Shown here in pieces: positions 1 through 4,518 of a DNA stretch of 5,913 bases (position 1 is the first letter of the stretch; each line of letters starts with the position of its first letter). The stretch is taken from contig CAJXXJ010000264.1 in the NCBI GenBank assembly GCA_913062745.1, positions 1 to 5,913 of the forward strand. The letters are read 5' to 3'. The notes beneath the pieces were generated by a model, which was given only the letters and a program-made list of their open reading frames with translations, searched no databases and was not told where the DNA came from. Both the position numbers and the translations under genes were made by a program. Source of the stretch: an uncultured Phaeodactylibacter sp. Its GTDB lineage: Bacteria > Bacteroidota > Bacteroidia > Chitinophagales > Saprospiraceae.

Positions 1-24
1 TCTGATCTGGATATGTGCTCTGAC
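1..24 (+). repeat. 24-bp direct repeat, copy 1
   Basis: This block is identical over 24 bases to 73-96, and the period is 72 bp. Both copies lie in the same reading frame and encode SDLDMCSD. The repeat touches the left edge, so it may be longer and further copies may lie outside the window. Confidence 0.85.
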
Positions 25-66
25 GGCCGCTATTGCGGCGATCAATTCGGGCAAAGCCAGTCTTAA
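1..66 (+). CDS. Possible 3' end of a plus-strand gene (Cys-containing tail), partial at left edge
   Basis: Frame 1 of the plus strand is open from the left edge to a TAA at 64-66. It reads as a 21-residue tail beginning SDLDMCSDGRYCGD and ending in a polar GQSQS. The tail has two cysteines spaced C-x5-C. A second, in-frame copy of the first eight codons lies just past the stop (73-96) and again has a Cys at the same spacing, although the bases in between differ. A terminator candidate in the same orientation follows at 238-264. All this fits the end of a plus-strand gene convergent with the ATPase gene at 309-1427. The piece is far too short to name a family, and 21 open codons can occur by chance. 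Confidence 0.28.
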   Translation, partial: SDLDMCSDGRYCGDQFGQSQS

Positions 67-72
67 TCCTAC

Positions 73-96
73 TCTGATCTGGATATGTGCTCTGAC
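73..96 (+). repeat. 24-bp direct repeat, copy 2
   Basis: This is an exact copy of 1-24. It lies just after the TAA at 64-66, and its frame stays open to a TAA at 154-156. Identity stops after base 96, yet the fourth codon beyond it is TGC (Cys) in both copies. Confidence 0.85.
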
Positions 97-170
97 AGCA
101 ACCTCTGCAACTTCCTGAAATTCAAACCTTTAATGTCAAAGAACGGGAAATTTTAACACTTTTTAACAGG

Positions 171-188
171 GGTTTTTCTGAAAAAACC
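171..188. other. A/T-rich hairpin in the left intergenic region
   Basis: The seven bases GGTTTTT (171-177) pair with AAAAACC (182-188) around a four-base loop. No U-run follows on either strand, so it is at best a weak terminator. It lies between the possible plus-strand gene end at 66 and the ATPase gene stop at 309, where a bidirectional convergent-gene structure would be expected. Confidence 0.35.
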
Positions 189-211
189 TACCGCTGCGGG
201 TGCTGACTGAG

Positions 212-243
212 GCCGAACAGCAGTACGGCTTACTGCTGCCGGT
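212..243. other. Strong hairpin overlapping the terminator candidate
   Basis: CAGCAGTA (218-225) pairs perfectly with TACTGCTG (231-238) around a five-base loop. After a small internal loop, CCG (213-215) pairs with CGG (240-242). Bases 238-243 are also needed by the next hairpin (238-259), so the full forms of the two cannot coexist. Confidence 0.5.
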
Positions 244-264
244 ATAGCCAATATACGGCTTTTT
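238..264 (+). terminator. Candidate rho-independent terminator (plus strand)
   Basis: GCCG (238-241) pairs with CGGC (256-259). After a bulged G, TATA (243-246) pairs with TATA (252-255), leaving a five-base loop. TTTTT follows directly at 260-264. The U-run is on the plus strand only, so this would end a transcript coming from the left edge. A second plus-strand T-run (293-298) follows the self-complementary GCCGGC at 287-292 and could act as a backup. The stem is bulged and half A/T, hence moderate confidence. Confidence 0.42.
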
Positions 265-308
265 CTGCAAAGGAGTTCCGCATACAGCCGGCTTTTTTAG
301 CAGCAGCG

Positions 309-1427
309 CTATTCCAGCTCCCGCAGCCGCTCCATCATCAGGTCAAAGTCGACATGCTCGCGGATGAGGGTGATCGCGCGCTTGATCTTCCAGGGGGTGC
401 GGGTGTTGATCTTGACCTCAATGCGGCTCACCTTGACGACGGAGCCGTAGGTATCAAGAATGGTGGTCAACACCGGGATTTCGTTGCGGATCAGGTAGGG
501 GTGCTCCATCGTCTCCAGCTTGAACCAGTTTTGCTGCTTGCCATCGCCAGTGACAATGACGCCGGACAGCGGGGTGCGGTCCAGCTTTTTCACCTTGGCG
601 ATTTCCTTGACTTTCTCAATGGCCTCGTTCAGGCGCTTGTGGCTCACGACCAGCAATATATTGCGGAAAGCGCTGAACTCATCCAGGTCGACCAGAGAGC
701 CGGCCATGATGTCCTCCACCCGGTTATTCATGCGGTGCCCGTTGAAGACGACCTTGCCGTCCACCGCGTCGTTGATGGTCTCCATAATGGGGTACGAAAG
801 CGTGCGGTCGAAGGGCACCACGCCCAGCAGCGGCAGCCCCATCTGCTCCAGCTTTTTGCCAACGTACTTCGTGACCTGATCGTGCTTCTCCGGGATCACC
901 TTGTTGACGATCACCCCCACAATAGGCAAACCCTGCTCGCGGAACAAGGCGGTGCTCATGATCAGCCGGTCTATCGTACGCCCTATGCCGCCTTCCACCA
1001 CCATGACGATGCCCGCATCCAGCATTTTGGCCACATCTGCGTTGGAGAGATCCACAATGCCGCCTACCCCGGGGTGCCCCGTACCTTCATATACCATTAC
1101 ATCAAAATTGGGCTCCAGATGCTCCGCCGCCCGCCGGATGTCGCCGGGATAATCGAAGGCGCCGGGGTCGTCCAGATAGTCGCGGGTAGCGCCATTGGCA
1201 AGCACTACAGGGCTGTGCCACTCGGGCACTACATCAAAGCCGATTACCTTGGCGAAGAGCACGGCATCTTTATCAGCGACCTTGCCATCCACCGACAGGT
1301 ACTGCTGCCCCACCGGCTTGCAGTAACCGGTATTGTACCCCAGTTTCTGCAGGTTGGCGACGATGCCGAGGGTGGATGTGGTCTTGCCGATGTGCTGCCC
1401 GGTGGCAGCGACGTAGAGGTTTTTCAT
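309..1427 (-). CDS. BioD-like P-loop ATPase with C-terminal DRTGG-like domain
   Basis: From the ATG at 1427 the protein has 372 residues. The N-terminal part is a dethiobiotin synthetase/cobyrinate synthase-type P-loop domain: Walker A GQHIGKTT at residues 10-17, CKPVGQ near 36-41, YEGTGHPGVGG at 113-123 (counterpart of the BioD VEGAGG segment), and a nucleotide-base motif NKV at 175-177. From about residue 235 on (EDIMAGSLVDL, then SGVIVTGDG and NEIPVLTTILDTY) it resembles the DRTGG domain. This pairing is known from the N-terminal regulatory half of long phosphotransacetylases, but the acetyltransferase half is absent, so this is a stand-alone version, probably cytosolic. The reaction is unknown; true dethiobiotin synthesis is unlikely given the extra domain and the lack of bio genes nearby. 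The open frame reaches 1454, but only through a TTG start; the ATG nine codons later is directly before MKNLYVAATG, the usual start of such domains. No strong Shine-Dalgarno site is seen. The gene is separated from the acyl-CoA synthetase by about 400 bp and is probably transcribed separately. Confidence 0.9.
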   Translation of the reverse strand: MKNLYVAATGQHIGKTTSTLGIVANLQKLGYNTGYCKPVGQQYLSVDGKVADKDAVLFAKVIGFDVVPEWHSPVVLANGATRDYLDDPGAFDYPGDIRRAAEHLEPNFDVMVYEGTGHPGVGGIVDLSNADVAKMLDAGIVMVVEGGIGRTIDRLIMSTALFREQGLPIVGVIVNKVIPEKHDQVTKYVGKKLEQMGLPLLGVVPFDRTLSYPIMETINDAVDGKVVFNGHRMNNRVEDIMAGSLVDLDEFSAFRNILLVVSHKRLNEAIEKVKEIAKVKKLDRTPLSGVIVTGDGKQQNWFKLETMEHPYLIRNEIPVLTTILDTYGSVVKVSRIEVKINTRTPWKIKRAITLIREHVDFDLMMERLRELE

Positions 1428-1562
1428 GATGCTATTTTTCGTTGTGGGAAGCAATTTAATAAGAATTGGGGAAAGGGGAAGGGGAGCTTGGAATTCGGAA
1501 GGGGAAATTCGGAAATAGGAAATCAGAATTTGGAAGGTGGAAATAGCCAGGGTGTGCCGCCC

Positions 1563-1590
1563 GGGAAGGCTAAGGTTAAGGCAAGCAGAG
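1563..1590. repeat. Left arm of imperfect inverted repeat
   Basis: This arm matches the reverse complement of 1741-1770 at 24 of 30 aligned positions, with four mismatches (all transitions) and two single-base gaps. The exact core is AGGTTAAGG (1573-1581). A weaker similarity continues outward to about 1547. Purine richness makes some of the match easier to get by chance. Confidence 0.55.
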
Positions 1591-1698
1591 ACAGGTACGC
1601 CGGGCGCGGCAGCAAGCTGCCTATAGCTGTTCAGCTAAACGCTCCAGGCGAATCCACTCAGCGGTAGCCTCCGGAGCGCCGCTCTAAGCCGTACAGCA

Positions 1699-1713
1699 GC
1701 TGGCAAAGCCAGC
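1699..1713. other. Perfect 6-bp stem-loop within the hairpin cluster
   Basis: GCTGGC (1699-1704) pairs with GCCAGC (1708-1713) around AAA. An outer GTAC (1691-1694) can pair with GTAC (1714-1717) across a bulge of four bases. No T-run follows, so it is not an obvious terminator for either flanking gene. Confidence 0.5.
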
Positions 1714-1740
1714 GTACCCCCAAGTGCCACCGCCCGGATG

Positions 1741-1770
1741 CTCTACCTTTACCTTAACCTCAGCCTCCCC
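1741..1770. repeat. Right arm of imperfect inverted repeat
   Basis: This is the partner of 1563-1590, with exact core CCTTAACCT (1752-1760). Weaker similarity extends to about 1783 (CCACCTGG against CCAGGGTG on the left). About 150 bp of hairpin-rich sequence lies between the arms. Confidence 0.55.
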
Positions 1771-1831
1771 TCTGCCCCACCTGGAAACTTGGCTCCCCCA
1801 CTCACCGTCACCCACTCACCCACTCTCTCCG

Positions 1832-3337
1832 TTACCCCCTCACCCTCAACCGCCCCCGGTCAATCTTCCCCGTATCATTCTTCGGCAGCGCCTCCAGGAA
1901 GACCACATCCCGCGGCACCTTGAATTTCGCCAGGTGAGCTTTGCAATGCGCGCGTACAGCTTCCGCATCGAGCAGCTGCCCGGGCTGGCAGACGACAAAG
2001 GCACAGCCCGACTCGCCCCACTTCTCATCCGGCACGCCGATGACCGCCGCCTCGGAGATCGCCTCGTGGGTTTGCAGCACGCGCTCCACCTCCGCCGGGT
2101 AGACGTTTTCGCCGCCGGAGATGTACATATTTTTGATGCGGTCCACTACGAACAGGTAGCCTTCCTCGTCCTGCATCACCATATCGCCGGTATGGAACCA
2201 GCCGTCTTCGATCGCCTTAGCGGTAGCCTCCGCATTGCGCCAGTAGCCAGGAGTGACCATCGGGCCCTTCAGCAGCAGCTCGCCGGCCGTATTGGGGGGT
2301 GCCGCTGCGCCGGCTTCATCCACAATCCGGATCTGCACATAAAAATTCGGGCGCCCAATCGAGCCCTTCTTGCGGATCGCATCGTCCTGATGCAGGGAAG
2401 TCAGGTTGGGGCCCACCTCGGTCATGCCGTAGCCCTGCCGGATGGCAACCCCGCGCTCGTCCCAGCGCTCAATCAGCGGGATAGGCATGGGCTCGCCGCC
2501 GACGATGATGTAGTGCAGATCGGGAAATTCCGCTTTCGCAAAAGCAGGGTCATCGGCAATCATCTTCAGCATCGTGGGCACGCCCATAAACAGCGTGGCG
2601 CGCTCTTCCTGCAGCAGCCGCAGCACCTGCGCGGGCTCAAATTTGCGCATCAGCACCGTATACGCGCCGTGGTGCAGGAAGGGCGTCGTCAGCACATTCC
2701 AGCCGCCGGTATGGAAAGGCGGCATCACATTCACCGTCCGGCTCTCCGAGGTCACAATCAGGCTCATCGCGGTATTGATGCTGTTCCAAAACAACATACT
2801 GTGCGTGTACAGCGCCCCTTTCGGGAAACCGGTAGTGCCGGAGGTATACAGGATGAAAGCCGGGTCGTCCCCCTCCACCGGCTGCAGGGGGTAGCGCTGC
2901 TGTTCCCGGTCTTTTTCGCTTTCGCAAAAATCACGCAGGGCCCGCAGCGGCAGGTAGTGCGGTACCTTGGCGAAAGCCGCTGCGCCTTTCAGCTGGGCTT
3001 CAAACTTGCTTTCGCAAATAGCCAGCACGGGCTCCGAGTCGCGCAGCAGATAGTCGATCTCCGCGCTCGCGAGGCGGTAGTTGAGCGGCACCAGCACACA
3101 GCCCATGCGCTGCATCGCGGCAAACAGGGCAAAGTACTCCGGGTTATTTTCCGCAAGGATCACGATACGGCTGCCTTTTCCCAGCCCGTACTCGCGGCTC
3201 AGGTAATGGCACAGGGCATCGCTCAGCCGGCCGAGCTGCCCGTAGGTATAAGTGCGCCCGCTCTCTGCTTCCTTCACGGCGGTTTTCTGCGGGCTGTAGA
3301 CCGCCCATTTGGCAATCCAGTCTTGCTGTGGGTGCAT
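1832..3337 (-). CDS. Acyl-CoA synthetase (AMP-forming), fatty-acyl-CoA ligase type
   Basis: This 501-residue protein belongs to the ANL (adenylate-forming) superfamily. It would activate a carboxylic acid with ATP and then transfer it to CoA in the cytosol. The family motifs appear in order: the ATP-binding P-loop YTSGTTGFPKG (164-174), PPFHTGGWN (206-214), GYGMTE (302-307), the TGD motif (383-385), the hinge region VDRIKNM (398-404), GGENVYP (408-414), and the C-terminal PKNDTGKIDR with the adenylation lysine K491. Length and motif order are normal, so the enzyme should be active. The exact acid cannot be read; the layout resembles medium/long-chain fatty-acid ligases more than acetyl-CoA synthetases. 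The start is ATG at 3337, after a short leader with no Shine-Dalgarno site. It lies 51 bp downstream of the KAS III-like gene in the same direction and is probably co-transcribed with it. The last codons are very G-rich and continue into a G-rich 3' region. Confidence 0.95.
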   Translation of the reverse strand: MHPQQDWIAKWAVYSPQKTAVKEAESGRTYTYGQLGRLSDALCHYLSREYGLGKGSRIVILAENNPEYFALFAAMQRMGCVLVPLNYRLASAEIDYLLRDSEPVLAICESKFEAQLKGAAAFAKVPHYLPLRALRDFCESEKDREQQRYPLQPVEGDDPAFILYTSGTTGFPKGALYTHSMLFWNSINTAMSLIVTSESRTVNVMPPFHTGGWNVLTTPFLHHGAYTVLMRKFEPAQVLRLLQEERATLFMGVPTMLKMIADDPAFAKAEFPDLHYIIVGGEPMPIPLIERWDERGVAIRQGYGMTEVGPNLTSLHQDDAIRKKGSIGRPNFYVQIRIVDEAGAAAPPNTAGELLLKGPMVTPGYWRNAEATAKAIEDGWFHTGDMVMQDEEGYLFVVDRIKNMYISGGENVYPAEVERVLQTHEAISEAAVIGVPDEKWGESGCAFVVCQPGQLLDAEAVRAHCKAHLAKFKVPRDVVFLEALPKNDTGKIDRGRLRVRG

Positions 3338-3356
3338 AGGTCAGGGTTTTAAATGA

Positions 3357-3381
3357 AGCGCCGGCTTGCTCTTCCGGCGCT
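3357..3381 (-). terminator. GC-rich hairpin between the KAS III-like and ligase genes
   Basis: AGCGCCGG (3357-3364) pairs perfectly with CCGGCGCT (3374-3381) around a nine-base loop. It lies 8 bp after the upstream stop codon and 19 bp before the ligase ATG. On the minus strand the stem is followed by TCATTT, a poor U-run, so it is more likely a partial terminator, an attenuator or an mRNA-stability element than a full stop. Confidence 0.5.
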
Positions 3382-3388
3382 CGTTGCT

Positions 3389-4396
3389 CTATTTACTTAG
3401 CTCTTCGCCCAGGCGGAAAGCAGCGCTTGCAAAGGCCAGCCCGCCGCCCGAGCCGATGAAGTAGGCCAGCTGCCCGCCCTTCAGCTTGCCCTGCTCGTAG
3501 GCTTCGTTGAACGCCATCGGGATGCAGGCCGAGCCGGTGTAGCCATAATGGTGCATGACCGTGTGCGCTTTTTCCATGGGCTGCCCCAGCCGCTCCATCG
3601 TCTCGCGGATGCTGTTGATGTTGATCTGCGTGATGAAGAAATGGTCGACCTCGCTGATCGGCTGCCCGGTGCGCTCCGACAGGGTGTGGGCCATGCGCGA
3701 CCAAATCTCGGGGTTCAGCTCCTTCGGGAATTTACGCACAAATTGCAATTGGTGGGTGCCCTGCGCCAGCACTTCCTGCGTGACCGGCTGACGGGCAGCG
3801 CCGGCGTAGATGCCCATCCACTCGTTGTACTGCCCTTCCGTGACCAGCTCGCTCGACAGGAAGCCTTTTTCCTTGCCTTCGCCGGCCTTGAGCACTACGG
3901 CGCCTGCCCCGTCCGCAAACAGCGTGACCGTCTTCTTGTCGGCCTTGTTCAGGTACTTGCTCATCGCGTAAGCCCCGATAACCAGCACGTGCTCGTACTG
4001 CTCGTCGGAGATGATGTACTTGGCGCCGATGTCCATAGCCGTGACAAAGCCCGCACAGGCGGTGTTGATGTCAAAAGTGCCGGCTTTTTTCGCCCCCAGG
4101 CGGTCCTGTACAATAGAGGATGTGGAGGGGGAAACAAACTCGGGCGTGTCGGTGCTGATGATGATCAGGTCGAGCTGTTCCGGGCTAATGCCCGCCCGCT
4201 CAAGGGCAATGCGGGCAGCACGCTCGCTCAGGTCGGCCGTGCTTTCGTCATCGGCGCACCAGCGGCGCTCGTAGATTTCCACGTTTTGCCGCAGCCAGGA
4301 GTCGACGTCCTCGCCCAGTTGTTCGTTAAAGTAGCTGTTGGGAATCACCTGCTCGGGGGCGTAAGCGCCAACCGAAAGAAGGTATGCGTTGCGCAT
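3389..4396 (-). CDS. Beta-ketoacyl-ACP synthase III (FabH)-like protein with altered catalytic triad
   Basis: This 335-residue protein is full-length for the FabH family (thiolase fold). The nucleophile segment is intact: FDINTACAGF with Cys114, as is the glycine-rich end GSGGGLAFASAAFRL (315-329). Aligned by eye to E. coli FabH, DHFFITQIN (251-259) matches DWLVPHQAN, putting Thr256 where the catalytic His244 is, and HYGYTGSA (283-290) matches RHGNTSAA, putting Tyr286 in place of Asn274. The RTGI segment, whose Arg contacts CoA/ACP, reads NVEI (38-41), while the nearby Trp (34) is kept. I checked these codons on the minus strand: TGT, ACG and TAC. FabH normally condenses acetyl-CoA with malonyl-ACP. 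Without His and Asn, normal decarboxylative condensation is doubtful, and acyl transfer or another substrate is more likely (inference). The next gene is an acyl-CoA ligase, which could supply acyl-CoA. The ATG at 4396 follows an A/T-rich leader and a promoter candidate. Confidence 0.92.
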   Translation of the reverse strand: MRNAYLLSVGAYAPEQVIPNSYFNEQLGEDVDSWLRQNVEIYERRWCADDESTADLSERAARIALERAGISPEQLDLIIISTDTPEFVSPSTSSIVQDRLGAKKAGTFDINTACAGFVTAMDIGAKYIISDEQYEHVLVIGAYAMSKYLNKADKKTVTLFADGAGAVVLKAGEGKEKGFLSSELVTEGQYNEWMGIYAGAARQPVTQEVLAQGTHQLQFVRKFPKELNPEIWSRMAHTLSERTGQPISEVDHFFITQININSIRETMERLGQPMEKAHTVMHHYGYTGSACIPMAFNEAYEQGKLKGGQLAYFIGSGGGLAFASAAFRLGEELSK

Positions 4397-4418
4397 GGAT
4401 CATTAATTTTGGAAAAGG

Positions 4419-4449
4419 AAGCCCCGGCGCATCACTGTCGCCGGGGCTT
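4419..4449 (-). terminator. GC-rich hairpin upstream of the KAS III-like gene
   Basis: AAGCCCCGGCG (4419-4429) pairs perfectly over 11 bp with CGCCGGGGCTT (4439-4449) around a nine-base loop. On the minus strand it is followed by CCTTTTCC, a short T-run, so it may terminate receptor transcripts. It also lies between the promoter candidate (4476-4506) and the start codon, so it would sit in the 5' leader of the downstream mRNA. Confidence 0.6.
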
Positions 4450-4475
4450 ATCGTTAGTTTTTCAATAATTACAAG

Positions 4476-4506
4476 CAAAGATAAGTATGGTTTTTGAAAG
4501 GCCACA
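4476..4506 (-). promoter_or_regulatory. Candidate Bacteroidota-type promoter for the KAS III-like gene and ligase
   Basis: Read on the minus strand, TATCTTTG (4483-4476) is a full match to the TAnnTTTG -7 element known in Bacteroides and relatives. TGTG (4506-4503), one mismatch from the TTTG -33 element, lies 19 bases upstream, a typical spacing. Transcription would start near 4469, giving a leader of about 70 bases that contains the 4419-4449 hairpin. Confidence 0.5.
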
Positions 4507-4518
4507 CCAGCTGACTCC

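Larger units (their letters stand above)
1428..1831. other. Non-coding block: purine-rich, hairpin-rich core, pyrimidine-rich
   Basis: I see no credible gene here. Bases 1463-1546 are almost all purine-rich on the plus strand, with GGGG at 1468, 1475, 1481 and 1501 and a repeated AATTCGGAA. Bases 1591-1740 form a series of hairpins: 1608-1621, 1624-1637, 1640-1678 and 1691-1717. Bases 1741-1831 are pyrimidine-rich with a short 8-bp tandem (CACCCACT type, 1809-1825). The block holds the leader of the ATPase gene and the downstream region of the acyl-CoA synthetase gene. No good TAnnTTTG promoter was found just upstream of 1427. Confidence 0.7.

Noticed and set aside
1..96. Possible CRISPR array from the two 24-bp repeats
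   Set aside because: There are only two copies, the 48-base gap is long for such a short repeat, no cas gene is visible, and the in-frame Cys pattern fits a coding repeat better.
1463..1470. TATTAAATTG on the minus strand as a promoter for the ATPase gene
   Set aside because: It has two mismatches to TAnnTTTG and no convincing -33 element at the right spacing.
354..1667. Plus-strand open frame of 437 codons opposite the ATPase gene
   Set aside because: It mirrors a clearly recognisable P-loop/DRTGG gene on the minus strand; its translation is His/Ala/Val/Asp-rich with no domain signature, as expected for antisense frames in GC-rich DNA.
2218..2233. A 14-base match (AGCGGTAGCCTCCG) between the ligase gene and the spacer at 1660-1673
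   Set aside because: In the gene it encodes ordinary residues (AEATA region), and one such match is not surprising in GC-rich DNA of this length.
1724..3352. Plus-strand open frame of 542 codons opposite the acyl-CoA synthetase
   Set aside because: It is longer than the real gene but has no known motif and starts in a low-complexity proline-rich stretch; the minus strand has all the ANL motifs in order.
3548..4468. Plus-strand open frame of 306 codons opposite the KAS III-like gene
   Set aside because: It is an antisense shadow; the minus-strand product matches FabH throughout and the plus-strand product matches nothing recognisable.
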